From Spirodela intermedia (lineage: Eukaryota; Streptophyta; Magnoliopsida; Alismatales; Araceae): 64,000 nt of DNA. The stretch is taken from the NCBI GenBank assembly GCA_902729315.2, contig LR746281.1:67001-131000 (forward strand), in the 5' to 3' direction. Under the pieces are notes generated by a model that had not been told where the DNA came from, did no database searches, and saw only the letters and a list, made by a program, of their open reading frames with translations. Shown in pieces: positions 24,408 to 39,000 of this stretch. Both the position numbers and the translations under genes were made by a program. Each line of letters opens with the position of its first letter. Position 1 is the stretch's first letter.

Positions 24408-24450
24408 AATATATATATATATATAGATAGATAGATATATACATATATAC
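24408..24450. repeat. (AT)n/(GATA)n microsatellite
   Basis: AT repeats pass into ATAG and ATAC units directly after the PUB stop codon. Confidence 0.85.
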
Positions 24451-24840
24451 ATGCAGACGTGCACAGGTGCATATGTAGACATGTGTAGCTCAGCTGCCGG
24501 GTGGAAAATAGCGATCGCTTGCGTGATTCTCCCCAAAGCCCCGAGAGGAAGTGCTAGGACGTGTCAGCGTTATGGCGGAGGCCGTCGCAGGGGGTCGATC
24601 GCCCCTCCCCGACGGCCGTACGCCGGCGACTCCTCGGCACACACAGGGCTGGCTGCCGGGACGCGGAACCACCTGCTCGCCGCATATAGAAAGGCCGCAT
24701 CCGTATGGATCAGCTGACCCATGCGACGAAATTGTGACCCGCCGCTTCAAGGGCTGCAGCGGCAGCTGGATTAGCTAACTCCTCGTCTCGTCTTGTTTGA
24801 GTGATTGACCAGGGCCACCTGCGGGGGCCGGGCCGAAAGC

Positions 24841-24876
24841 TCTCTCACTCCCTCTCTCTCTCTCTCTCCCCCCCTC
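24841..24876. repeat. (CT)n-rich tract
   Basis: A pyrimidine run, mostly CT dinucleotides ending in a C run. Confidence 0.8.
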
Positions 24877-27003
24877 TACACGGTGGCTCGAGCATGAACC
24901 TGAGGGAGAAAATGTCCCGGCAATGAATATGAGAGATGACTCATAATTGGCTACATCAAAACTCGTGTGATCGCACCTCCCCTTTATCAGGCAAACGTAC
25001 GAGGCGAGCAAGATGAGAAGAAGACCGGATGCTGCGATGTAATGCATCGGACTGAAGTTCGTTTCGCCCATGATAGCATCCTCTTCTGGATCGCCTCACC
25101 GTCATCATCTCACCCTGCTACGCCAGGCTCAGAGCATTAGCTTCCGAAGCCGTTTTGCCAGTGCCATGCCATCGAGTGTCCCTCCATAAACTCTCTTGGA
25201 GGATCTCACAAAGCCGAAGTGTACAATTCATCTCAAACAGCAGATCCCCAGGAGCGCATCCCGTTCTTCCGATTCCCATGAAGAGACTGCAGCCAAAGAG
25301 ATGGTCATGGGTTCACGAAGTCCCGAAGAAAGAAGCTTCGGCTAAGTGAATCCCTCCCTAGTTCTCTGGTCGGAGAAAGAAACTGCATATGGTTCTGACG
25401 GACATCATTCGGTGACGGAGTCAGCGCTGGAGCCAAACGAGAAAAGATATCCTCTGAAAAAGGATATGTTGCCGTCCTTCAGATTCAACAGATAGCTCTA
25501 GGGTATGTTGCGTTACCCGCCTTCTTCCAGCCCATAAAAACGGGGACTCCTCGTTACAGAAGGGTTCGCCACTCTCGTCACTCCCACGCCCAAACGACCT
25601 AGCAGACTTAGTGCCATGCACAAGGGGGGCCGTCACTTTTCCTGGATCTGGATAATCCATTATTGTCCAGAAACAGAGAACCAGGGGGGAAATGCAACAG
25701 CACATGGCAGAGTCACCAAGCGTTCATTCTGGTTCACATGGCAGAGTCATCTTGAGAAACGTGGTCTGGCAACACAATCACATCACGGCACGATTACGCG
25801 CCACAAAACACGATCTATAGCATGAATTTCCACTCCGCACCAAAGTCTCCAAATCCTAGTCGAGCAATCTTCCATAATTTTGAATGACAGAATTCTCCAA
25901 GAGATGAAGCTCGGCGTGCGAATCCTACGAGTTGAACTGGAACGCCCGAAAATGGTTGAATAGTGAACCATGAAAGATCGCCAGAGAGATCGATCAAAGC
26001 TCGGAGGAGCTGAAAATGCGCTACGACAGTGGATAGCTAAGAAAGGCTGCTTGTGAATGTACTGGAACGGGACAGCAACAGAACCTCGTGAAGAAAGGCC
26101 GTAAGCATACACTGGATCGGCGAGGACTTAGTTCCCCCGGGTTACGACGGGGGTGAGGCTGCTCCGACGGAGGTGGGTTGAACGTGAAGGAGAGAAAAGA
26201 AGGCGGGAGTGGGGGGCGGGAGCCTTCTCACCCACAATTCCGGACAGAAGACCTCAGACCTCCGATGTGGTCAAGGTGAGGGAGAAAAGAGGCGAGCATT
26301 TATCAAGTAGTGTTTGATGGAGTAGAAAGCTTTCTGTTTCGTCCCATATTAATTCGGCCGTTATGAGCCGCAAGGCCCGCCCTTCTCACCGTCGAAATTA
26401 TCTCCCTACTGCGGGGGATGGTGGAGAATAGCCAGCCGACGCCCGTCATCGCCCGAGGGCTTGCCAAGACACATGGGAGCTGCCTGCTGGCGCTGCACCA
26501 GAGGGGCTTTATCCCTTCACAACATTGAAAGGGCACTGAAACACTCGGTCCCTGCGACGGCTGATGCAGGCAGCAGTTCATAAATGAGCACGCAAATGAT
26601 CCACCTCCGAGAGACGGGAGCCACGCCCGAAAACGGCGAATAAAATATGAGCCAAAAAAATATTACTTGGGGGTCCGTGCCCAAGTGCAGCGTCCCCCGC
26701 CCCCGCACCGCCGCCGCCTTCATCCACCCGTCGTGGTACCCGGAGAGGAGGGGTGTGGGTTGGCAAGATCACATCACAGCCCCTAAGGATGAAGGAATGC
26801 ATACCGCACTTGGTACGTATCCGCCGACCTCCGATTTGAAGAAGAGCTCGCCCAACTGCGGTCGCCGTCTTTCCCATGAGACACTGCAACAGCAGGGGGT
26901 GGCCCCATCCATTGAAAACGAATCGCTATCTATCCATCCATCCATCCAGCGCCAAGGCGGAGAGAGGAGAAAGGGGGGGTTGCTCCCTCCATCTGTCTCT
27001 TCT

Positions 27004-30000
27004 TCACTTGACCCTCAGAAATCCGGACACATCGACCAACAGTTTGGAGAGATTCTTCCGGAATCTCTGCCTGTTCACTCTGTCGAGCGAGGCGGAAAGC
27101 TGATTGGAGCTGGTGAGAGACTGCAAGGCGAAGGCTAGTCTTGGTTTTAGCGAAGGGTTTGGCAGTCTCTCAATGAGTTCCTGAACCAGCCTCTGCAGGT
27201 ACACGTAGGTAGGAGACCCGTGTCAAAGGTCCCCCCGCCCCAAAGAGATGAAACACAAGAGATGCCACTCAGTTGTTGGAAACTAGACAGACCAAAACTC
27301 GCGTCGGCTTCCCGTCTCACAGACAGAGAATAGCGCAGGCAAGTAATGAGAACAAGTTTAAATCAAAGTCCAAGGGGTATACCTGGTAAAGATCTTGCTC
27401 GCATAGAACTAACGGGAGAAGGGCATCTGCAGCAGAACCAGCAAGTTCCATGCTGTAGATAAAACGACGTCAGAAATGTTGCAGCGTAACAGCTGACGTA
27501 CTCCCAAAATCCAACGACTCAGTTTCATCATTTCGAAGCAAAATCCCGGGGAAAATAGAAATCATCGGACAAGATGCCAGGCAGGTGCACGAGGACAGGA
27601 AGTCGAGGAAAATTTATACTCTTGTCAGAGTTTCGAGCAAGAACTCCTCAAACTATGTCGACACGAAGAGAATTGTTCCTCACCTGAAATCTTCAAATAG
27701 AATTAAGTGTAAAAGCAACCGGAGAAAATGACTCAAAAAGCCTTCTTGCAATGTCCCCTCTGGACCATAGGAACTGACAGCATAGGCGCCCAGCCCTTCT
27801 TGGCCTCTGCTCCTTTCTCTATAATGGTGCGAAGAAAGTGCAGCCACTGCTCTCAGGCACATATCAACGACATCCGAATCCTGCAACATGAGATCAAAAT
27901 AAAGGAGTCCTTTATCCCTGAAAGGATTGAAGTACAAAGCATCGACCTGAAAAGCCCACATTCTGCTGGAATGAAGCGGCCATGAGGATGACAAAATTTT
28001 GAGACCAGCCATCAACTGATGAGAGCGATCGTGATTTTTCACACAAACATAAGGGAGAAAAGAAAAACTATCATACTAAACTGTGAAGAGCCACATCAAC
28101 AAAGGCTGTTAGGCACCGGGGACTCTCAACATGTATGCAGCACTGTAGTAGTAGTCTATCGAGGGATCCATCGTCACAATTCTCTTTAAGCGGACAATCA
28201 TGGCCAAATCGTGTTCCAAGTCATCATAGAGCACGTCATCATAAAATGTGCACCCATATGCCCAGCGCGACTATGCCTCCCAAAAGTGGAGGGATATAAC
28301 ACGAATATCTGGATGTCTTATCACCGTAAAGATCATACCTGTTGATGAATTCCAAAATCAATAGTCAGCACTATGTATTTGAATGCGTCTGCGTTCAACT
28401 GAGCAACCTTCTCAGGGTATACCTCCAGCAAATGTGACAACAGCTCAAAATACTGTAGATTATACAACAACACAGTTAAATCTACCAAAACCATATCAAT
28501 GACAGCTCTATTAATCATCCACGAGAATGATAACGGGGTTTTATACATTTTTACACAGTTTTGGATATTTCAGCAAGTCCATTGAAACTAGAGGAGTGAC
28601 GATGTGCAGACCCAAGAACACAACCTCAGCAATGTTTACACACTCTTCTTCAGAAGCAACAGAAAAGTCAACCTGAAACATTTATTCCAAGATTATCCAA
28701 ATGTGATCTAAAGTTTGTGCCTCACAGTTATGAAGAAAAAAGCAAATACCATATCCTTTGTGCATAGATGTGTAAGAAGCTGTAGTAATGCACGAAGATC
28801 CTTGTACTTCTCTGCTTTTGCCTCATTTAATAGGCTGGTAGACATAGATAGCGAGATCTGCATGGTAATCTCAATTCAGCAATGCTACTTTTTGTTTTTA
28901 AGATCTTTCATGTTGAGAATGAATAAATAAAGTGGATTATGGAATGCCAGTAATGTTCTTTACATAATATGATAAATAAAGAAAAATTATTTTCATGGAA
29001 CATTACCTTGCCGATATTGTGAGAGGAATAGATTTGGAGCAACTTCATGCAAAAGTTAACTAAAGTCGCCATGTCTTTGGGGGTTAGAAACACAACTTGT
29101 GCATCCACAAAGTCCACAATAAATTTTAGAATGATGTACACCACTGCAGACTAAGTTCCAAGCTTCAATTAGTATAAGCCCACCGGACCAAAATGATAGC
29201 ACATGCGATAACGAGTCTGCAGAAGAGAAGGGTATATCTGTCAGAGTACCTGATCTTTGTAAACTTCAAGAAGGGTCAGTATAGGATCCATAGCAGATAC
29301 TGCAACGTCAAATATTGCCTTCTGAGTGCGAGATTCAGTGGCTCTAGCGGCTCCCCTCAACCTTTCCAGAAAACAGCAAACCTGCAGAAGTGTCCCACAG
29401 CGGTGCTATAGCATACTAATATTTAAAATAAGATCTACAACCAAAAAAGTTCAAATATTGACACCTCTTACCATGAACAGTATGTCGGGCTGCTGTGCAA
29501 AAGTTTTTACGCTGTCCTTAGTACACATATCAACTAGGTAAGTTGCTATCGGTCCCATTAGATCTCTCACATACCTGCGGAATATAATAAATACAGTCGA
29601 TTTATTTGAGTAGGATCCCTCATACAGATGACAATTTTCATAAGCAGACACGATGACCAAATTTCGCAATGTTTAAATTATAGACAAGAATGCACGTTTT
29701 TCCAAGGAGTCGTGCTGAGCATGAGGACCCAAATGGCTAGTCAAACCTCTGGCACAAAGCTAGAATCATGTACATCAAGGGCAGATATAGAACTATCAGC
29801 CTAAAAGCTCAGGTTTCCCATTCAGGCCTCTTTTATCTCCCTTGACCGCCAGGCTTGAGGACGAGGTTTCTTAATAAGGCCGTCTCAAAATCCCAATCAA
29901 ACCCGACATACCAAAGACAAGGTGCGAATCTAGAAAAAAAGCGACAAAAAACAGCAATCTGCAACAAGATGACCCACTGATTGGATGCTTCTGTTTCTTT

Positions 30001-33000
30001 CAAGGCAGAAACTGAACCAACAAGCGATTCTGCAAGAGAACGCTGCAGACAAATAATCAAAATCGTTAGAAAAAGCTTTCAACATTATTCTTTAGTTGCT
30101 CAGCTACAGAATGTTCAAAAGTGATCATTAAGAAGAGATGTACTTGCAGACGAGAGGGTAGCGAGAATAGAATGCGTTCATTTACAAAGGCATTGGATAA
30201 GCTGCGCCAGGAATCCTGAAGAGAAAGATATACAGAATCATTAAAAGAAAATAACGAATGAAAAATTCGACAAACATCATGCAGATAATGAAAAGAACAA
30301 GAAACTGAACAATACATACACACACACTCACACACATAAACATGTATCTATGTGTGTATCTGTGCATATGTATGCATGGCTGAGATCAATGTCTTATGAG
30401 GACAATGTAGGTTACAGGATTGTTATAAAACAGATGACAGTACTTTGATTGCTGACTAAGTTCTCTATATTATCATTGGCTCCTTTTTGAGCATGGAGAA
30501 ACTCTATAGCTAATTTCTTTTCTCAGTTCTTATGAAGAAATTTCAATTGACTGCAGCCCAGTGTTTAGACTACGATGAAGAAAATAAGTAGCCTCAGTTT
30601 GTTAAAGAACTGGTAAAAGCATCCCATGAATAGAAAATATGATGTTTATATAGCAGAATTTTTTTTATCACTCTGTACTAGCTGGACAATTACTAAGATG
30701 ACACAAACAGAGAGATGCTACAAAATCAATGATCTATTAACAATATGTATATGTTCTCACCAACGTCACAAGATGAATGCATACATTCTTCCGTCGAACA
30801 AGTGCCGGTAACATGTGCTGACATGTGAGTGACTGCATTAACAAATCTCGTGAATTACTCTTTCATAACAATCCACATTTTCATAAAAAAAAGTACATTC
30901 CAATGTAGAAAAGGAATGACAGACGCTAAAAAAAATTCCTGTCAGACAAGAAAATTTGAAAAGCCTCATAGCCACTTACTGAAAATCATTTTTTGCGAAG
31001 AAATAGTATTTTCCGGTTATGTAGTCAACGACATCTGCACTTAATTTTCTAGATCGAAGAGAAAGGGTACAGAAATGGAGATATAATTCGAAAATATCAA
31101 CCGCAACTAGCGAAAGATTAATTATTTAAGGGAAGGCATATCTTTTGTCTAAGTTTCAACAGACCTCACTGAAATCGAGTCTATAAATACCAACTAAAGA
31201 TAAATCATACCAGTAATTCAATCTCTCCAGGGTACGATGTAAATACAACCAATGAAATGCGAACAAAAATATCAAGCAGAGATCTTCCTTCATTGTCTTC
31301 ACCAGCAAAAGTAAGCAAGAGATTCTTTGAATGATCTACTGTTCTGCCAATCAGAGTGGAGCTGTATGACTTGCTTGTCTTAGTTGGCATTAAATACGTG
31401 CTGATCCATCTTGAAAGAAACCACACCATGGCCTGGTCGCATAATGAATTCAAAGATAAATCAGTTAGTATGAGCATCCGAAGCAAGCTTAAATTCACAC
31501 CTAAGGCCTCTTAGATCCTTGATTACCTAAATCATGCAAAATTCTTAGATCCATGATTACATAACATAGTTGTCTGTTATATATGATTCTGAAATTCCAT
31601 CATGATAATAGTGCGATGATATTCAAGGTCGCTACCATACAATTTTAGCGCGTTGACACTTTATAGAAGAAAAGGGTCACACATATTTGCAGAAAATATG
31701 GTGATATATAATATTCAACATTAACCTTGCGCATAACCTCAGCAGAAATTTTCCACAAACATCCAAATATATGTAGAGTATGAGGACAGAAGAATAGAAG
31801 CAGCATTGAAAGCAGAATTCATTATTTCAATGAGTTACCTCCATCAGTCGAGGACTAAAAAAATTGGTTCTCATATCAGGATCCAAACTCTGTTCAGCAA
31901 ATTTAATGACTGACCTGAATAAATCATATAATACTAATTAGTATTAGAAAAAAAAAAGCAAATCTACCAAGTTGATGACAAGGACTACTTGACTTTCCAA
32001 GCTCTTAATACAAGTTAGCACACCCCACCTACATTTAACATTTAACGGGAAACGAAATGATTTCATAGATGACTTGATTCGAGAGGATAATAAACGACCA
32101 GAAATCCAGTATAACTTTTTTATAGTACTCATATCGTTAGGTAAAAAAAATTAATGAACCAAAAACAAGATCAATGGTATACAAGATCAATGATTCGAGT
32201 AGGTTCATTATCCGATACGTTCCAAATGGTTGAATCTTTTGACAACTGCATAGTGATATCTTCCACACTTGCACCATAATAGAAGCAAAAAAACAAGACA
32301 CTATCAACAAAACAATTTACATGCACAAGAATACTGTTGTTAGGCTAATTCCAAATGGCCTATGTTGTTGTCACCTCAAGAATAAAAAGCCTAAGTTGAT
32401 GTCAGATATGTTGATTATCTAGATAGTACTCTCTATTTTTCTCGTTTCTTTGCTAGTATTACACCCAAATACTGGCATTTTTAAAGGACAGGTTATTCAT
32501 TTAAGTAATATCTATCAGAAAAAAAGTTGATAATTAGAGTCTCTGCAAGGCATTCGTTACATGGGGAATAATCTTACCAAGACAACACCACAACCGGATG
32601 TTGGGCTACATCATCAATATCAACAAAGGAAGTTTGCAACTCATCAGGAACCTGAATACGAACAATCACCAAGTCAAAACTCTTGCATCATGATCAAACT
32701 TCTTCATGAACCAATTTCGAACATGAAAATTCTCTACAAATTCGGGTACACACGAAACTTTTTTTTCAGAAAAATAAGAAGATCCATTCGTAAGGATGTG
32801 GCACATTAATTGGCTATTAAGATAACTAAATGTTTCGGACAATGTTTTTTTACATCATAAAAATCTATTAGTTTCAAAAACACCAAAAACTGGTAGTTCA
32901 TTAAAGCACTAATGCAGCACAGAAAGGAGGCGTTCACGTCCAACCTTTTTGAATTAATAAAATTACATACTATGCACATCTGTCCGTTCATAAATACAAA

Positions 33001-36000
33001 CTTACGCGTACTGGTCTCCTTTCACGAATACTAAAAATCAAGATCTTTCATCGTTAGCAAGCCAGATGACAAATTAACTGAGAGAAGCTAGAAAGAAGTG
33101 CTGCTAGAAACAGCAGAAAAGATGAAATTGCATAAAGTTAAATATCAAAAATAATTCCCGAGTTCATCAATATTAAAAAGGGAATGCCAAAAAGGTGATT
33201 ATCAAGAAACAGATGCCAAAAAGTTACCATCATAGTTTCGCCCTCCCAAGAATCTGTGAGTATATGCCCTGAGATCAACAGCAGCCAATAAAGCTCTTCC
33301 AATATGCAAGTTGGATCAGTGACACCCTTTCCCTGTACCCCATTTGTTAAAAACTTGAAAAGAACTCTGAAAATATTGTTGACAGAAGGAAAATATAACC
33401 AGATTGCACCACTTATGCATACCTCACATATATTCAGCTGTCATAGAGTGCAGGTAGTCGTAGTGAAACTCAAAAAAATAAAATGGTGACACGAAGTTCA
33501 ACAAACTAAGAATAAATCGAGTGCTATATGCATTCTTCTTATGAGTGTACTTGCAGCCATAGACAATTAAGGGATTTCAGCAATGACTACTAAGGTGGGA
33601 ACAAAATTCAAACAGAGACAATAAAATGGGACGAGTAAAAGAAAAGGAATAAAGGTTCTTCAATAGAGTTAGATACGAGGAAGATGTGCTAATCATGGAC
33701 AAGATTATGAATTATCCAACATTAAATCCAAAACAGAGCATTCCATTGATGTCGTCAGGATTATACATAGAGAAAACAAGCTGTAGATCAAGGATCGAAC
33801 CACACAACGAACACAGGAGGTGCAATGATATCAATATTTGGATCAACACCCATTGGGTAAGCTCAATATTTGGAGTTTTTCATGTTTTTTTAATCATTGT
33901 TAACAAAGAAATAAAGATAATACGATATCAATAAAATCTTGATTGTTCAGAATATGATATGCCTGCAATTAATGCAGGGTATTACCTCTTCACAAAGATG
34001 TATTTAACATCAACTAACGTCACAAAGGTGGTCGATCTAAATGTTGCTAATTTAAAATATCCCATTTAATATTTAAATCAACGAAAAAAACCCAAATTAA
34101 GCAAACAGCAAAACAACATTTACAAAAACCAAGTTGGACTGTCTACATGTATTTTTTTGGCAATCTCCAAGTGAAAGCATACCTATATATACATGAACAA
34201 TTGGAAGAATAAAATCAGAAATTCTGAACACAATGGAATGTGTCCACTCTCAAGGTAGAAACACACCTGACATAGCGTAGAAAATCGTTCAGAGAAAAGT
34301 CTAATAAGGAAGGGAATAGTCACACTGGCCACTTTCCTCGCAATGAGAGCATATGAAGCGAGTCTTTCATCTCTTACTACAAAACGCCAAGGTAGACAAG
34401 ACCCCATTAGCAGACGAATGGTCGGAATAAACAATTCAGTGATGAAACTTTGGCCGACAAATACTAAAGCGTATAGAAGCTATGAATCAAAAGTTTTCTA
34501 CCGGCGATGGAAGCATGAAAGTGTTCCGAATCAGCGAGCTCATCAAAAGCTGAATTGACAGCGGCTACAAAATACCCAAAGTTTCATAAGCAACCTGGTG
34601 CATGATGCCATGTCAAGGGGGGAAAGCTAGCAATCAGAGGAGCTCTTTTCCAAAAAAAGACCAGCTTCTTGGTTTGTTTTCACAAGGTATGTAAATTACC
34701 CTTTAGATGCGATTCCACTATTGTATTAAATAATATAACGATGGCTTCACTTCCTTCCCTTGAAAGTACATTTTTCTCAATATCAGTTCGCTGCATAAAC
34801 AATATTAACATTATTTGACGAAAGAAACCATAACAAACTAAAAAAACAATAAGAATGTTATATGCTGTGGTACCAGCTAGTGTTTGGTAGACTGTGACAG
34901 TCTATGACAGGAGGATTTATCACTAATAAATATAATGCAGAGTTGAATTTCCGGGAGCAGATGAAATGTTGTGTCATAGCTATAAAAAAGTAAATATTCA
35001 GAATTGTACCGACCAGCAATAATGAAGCTGCAAGTGGAGTACCATTCCATAGCTCAAACATGTTTAGTGTGATGTGCATGTACATCATGATTTGATGGAT
35101 GCATTTCAATCAACTACGAAACCTTCTTGGCATGTTTGGACCCTTCTCCTCTACATTATCATTTAAGCTAATAAGATAAGAACAGTATCCACAATAGGGG
35201 TGGCGTCAATGACGAGTTCCAGGGACCCCTGTCTCCCCAACTTAATCATCTTTAAGAAATAATCCTTTAAAATTTGTTTTTCGGTTTTCACACATCAAAT
35301 ACATTCAGATGATGCTCTTTCAGTTTCCCTTCTTCTAGCCTTGAGCTATCCTCCATAGATTCCGAATTTAGCTTTGGCTTGCACTCTCAGGGTATTATCG
35401 GTTGTCTGGTGAGTGTCACAAAAGAAAGGAAGTCAACAACAATATGCTAAAGAAATTTTTCAAATGCGAAAATTCGGGAATGTCAAACAGAAAGAGACAG
35501 TTAGAAATGTTCGTTTCCCTTTATTTAGACAAATAGAAACTGGTTCTCATGTGAAAATATCATGTGCGGTTAGAAAGATGTCTAGATGAATCCAAGTAAT
35601 GGATTCAAGCTTGAATGGCAGAGGTAGTAAAAAAATGAAATATGGAAAGCCAGACCTGAGTTCCACAGTAGAGAGCAACCGATACAATCCAAAAATCAGC
35701 ATAGACAAAAAATCCAGCCACACAAGATTGAAAAAGGGGGAAATATGCTGACAACTTCAAAACTTATTTTCAAATGACAAAAATTCCGAGAAGGATTTAG
35801 TAATTCAGACTAAAAAAGGGAAAAAATAAAAAAGAAGAGGGCCCTTTTATTAAAAAAAGAGGGTTGTACATGCCCTCTCATATTGAACTGCCAATATCCT
35901 ACAGTCTAGACATAAAGCTCTAGGGATACGAGAATTTATCATCTTAATATAATATCAAGGAAATACGAAAGAATTCTCCCATTTAACTCTGACTATGTGA

Positions 36001-39000
36001 AACCCAGCAGAAAAGACATAAAAATGAACACCGGGTTTCAGAAAGTACCCTCAGAAGGACGTTCCATGTCTCAAGCAAGATATCTAAGGCATCTGAACAC
36101 CAGGTATCTTCTTCATTATTGCCAACTCCATGGGCTTGTATTATTTCACATGTCAAAGCAGACAGGAATTGAAGAGTCCCGTAAGACCTGAAAATTAAAA
36201 TAAATTTAAATAATTGACAGTTACTTGCATATATGATTCCAACAAAATAAACTACAAAAACATTCCGGAAATCTAAAAATATACATGTTTAAATCACAAT
36301 TCATTCTGATTTGCATGCGTCCATGGGTGTTTGAGGAACAACTATGACTCACCTGATGGGCCTCAGGAGATTGTCAAACAATAAAGTACTTGTCAAGGTT
36401 GCCATAGAAAGGAATGCATGGCAACCATCAAGTATCTCACTGCAAAATATAGTGAAACTTCAGGAAAAGAAAAATGTTGGCACTGTGATGAGGTAGAAGA
36501 AGAAAAATCAAAGAACCTATCAGGTCGTCCGCTCCTAACAGCAGCTATAACAGCAGCTGGTGGGTCCATCCATTTAAGCACTGCGGACAGTATTTGTAGC
36601 AGATGTTTCTCTTGCGTTTGGCCATTATCTGAATCTACGTCACCCTCAGTAAAAGGAATGAAAAAACACATTTGTGACAAGAAAAGACATACTGAAATCA
36701 CATCTGTGGCAGGCAAACTATCAAGAAAAAATGCAATGCCCAACAAAAGTGCTTCTCTAGAGTTTGACGGTTATCAGAATTTATGGCAACCACACTAATC
36801 ATCTTCCAGTCAGCTTCATCCTGTCAGTACCGCATCAGGGAAAAGGAATGGGTATTGGCATAAAAAAGGAGTTCCAGTTAGGTCACAAAAATATTAATCC
36901 GTTCCACACACATGAATGTTAAAATGTTGTTGTAACATGACTTTTTCGCATGTTTTGAAAGAAAAATGAACTAGTTATCTTGTATTTCCAACAGAATTGA
37001 GATAGTATTTACGTTGTTATTGGTTCCCCTAGTAGATTGGGCATTTGGGTTTGTTCAAAGTAGGACCATCCCAACCGCAGAGAATAAAAGCTAATAAAAT
37101 CTTTCTGATGAGAGAACACCCTAAATTAGCTGCCATAGAATGATAGCATGTATACAAATTTTACTTCATAACAAAACATGAAAAAAAATTGATTATCAAT
37201 CAAAAACCTTAAATAATTCATTGGATGGAGTTTGCTATATGTGCTTCAGAGACGAGCCTTTTTAAAATTCAGGAGATGAAGACCAGTAAACAAATTTATT
37301 GAATTAAGCCCATTTCTAAGTCTAAAGTGTAAAGCCCAAGTGGTAGGTTTTGGATTAATCACCATAGTGACTGACAACAAATGGCCATCCAGCCACTTTA
37401 CTTGAAAGGGGCATCGTTTACTTGGTCCTTGGGCATAAAGTCAACTTCTCTTTGGTTTGTCAATATAGGTTTCTGCCCCAGAGGAAGGTAATGCGCAACA
37501 GGGCCTTCTCCAAGCAATGTCTTTTTCCTATGCCTGATTCTTCCTCCACTGATTTCCTTACACTGTCCAGCTGTACAAAGGGGACATCAGGCGGTGAATT
37601 CTCTTCAGGGACCAATGGCATCCATGTAGCAGATTTTTCTTGCAACATGGGATGATGAGCCTCTTCTATTAGAAACACCTTGTTGACCCACCAGGATTTT
37701 ACTTCTTTCTCGATTTGCAGGACCATATGTGTCCCTTATATGAGCCATGTAACATATATTGTCGATGTATCATTTCCTCTTCCTGCAGGTACCATTCATT
37801 GTCTTCAATGTAAGGCATCCCCAAGAGGTAATGTGCCATAAAATGTTTGATTGCAGTCTAAAACAGCCCTTTTGACATCATAACTTGAAATCCGGGCAGA
37901 ACAAACAAAAGCTGATGGATTTTATCTTGAATCCATTCCATTTGTTAGAAACAAAGGTCCTGGTTGATTGGACAAGCAACTTTCTCAGTAATTAAACAAC
38001 CGACTAGAATTAGAGTCAGAATATTAATTTAAACCCAAGGTATATGGTCACAAAATGAGTGCTAGATGGGATGAGATATGATTTTCGGTGATGGAAAGAG
38101 AATCGCGACACATTTTGCTTGTTTTCAGAACGTTTTCCGAACAAAATCACAGTACAAGACTGAAAGGCTTTAGAACATTGGTTTGTGTACTTTCTTTCAA
38201 CTTTCTTCCCTATGTTCTCAAGTATCTCAGTTCTACGTGTTGTTTTACAGGGATTATCAAAGTTCATTTCAAAAATCCAAGCTTTTGCATTTGGTCCACT
38301 ATTATCTAAAACTGAATAATCAATCACCGTGATATGCACATTACATAGTGCCTAAACTGCAAAATTCAGCGTGCAGCTGTCTTAGTAAAATGTTCCTCCT
38401 ACTATCGACTCCCTTTCCCAAAAATGTGTTAGTTACATGCCTTCCAATGTAAGTTGTCTTCAGTCTGTCTCTTTTCTGCATCTGAAGATCGCATTTAAAC
38501 ATAGAATCATCTCCTTTCACCATAGATCAGCGGAAGAGTTTGTTCCTGATTTTTTTATCGAGTTTCCATGTTATGCGTTGGCCTTCCATGCAACTGGGAA
38601 TAATACTCCACACCTTCAGGACTCCATTGCCAAGAACGCTTCATCCACTGGAAGCGCCAAAAAAAAACATTGGGACATTGAATTACCCATGAAGTAACAA
38701 AGGTGCATCCCTATCTCTGTCATCCTCTCTTCAAAGGCCTTTCGAATAAGCCCCACAAAAAGGAGGGTAGAGGACTGCCTTAAAACACCGTTCTTGATGA
38801 TTTCATCATATTCAAGTTTAAATGGGAAGCATATATCACAAAAAAAAAATGATCAAGTGACCAAAGGAAATAAGGCAGAATCGGAGAAGAATCTACCAGA
38901 AGAAAATATAGCCCCTGTTAGGGAGCATAACTGCACTATAAGCTGTCGGGCAGAAACTGCAAGAGGTGAATCGAACCATATGACATCAACAGAACACTTC

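Larger units (their letters stand above)
24404..27003. other. Intergenic region between PUB and exportin-4 (convergent genes)
   Basis: This holds the 3' flanks of two convergent genes. An AT/GATA tract lies at about 24408-24450 and a CT tract at about 24841-24876. The open frames on both strands show no recognisable motif, and I see no gene here. Confidence 0.5.

Noticed and set aside
28333-28548. Reading exportin-4 exon 25 with the earlier donor at 28554 to avoid the frameshift
   Set aside because: The exon then becomes 120 nt, but the frame from the upstream exon still hits TAG before the donor, so it does not explain the lesion.
36747-36820. Possible exportin-4 exon (DEADWKMISVVAINS) after an acceptor-like GACAG on the minus strand
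   Set aside because: Exons 9 and 10 already join in phase with continuous homology (SSD..NGQTQEKHLLQ), so no extra exon is needed.
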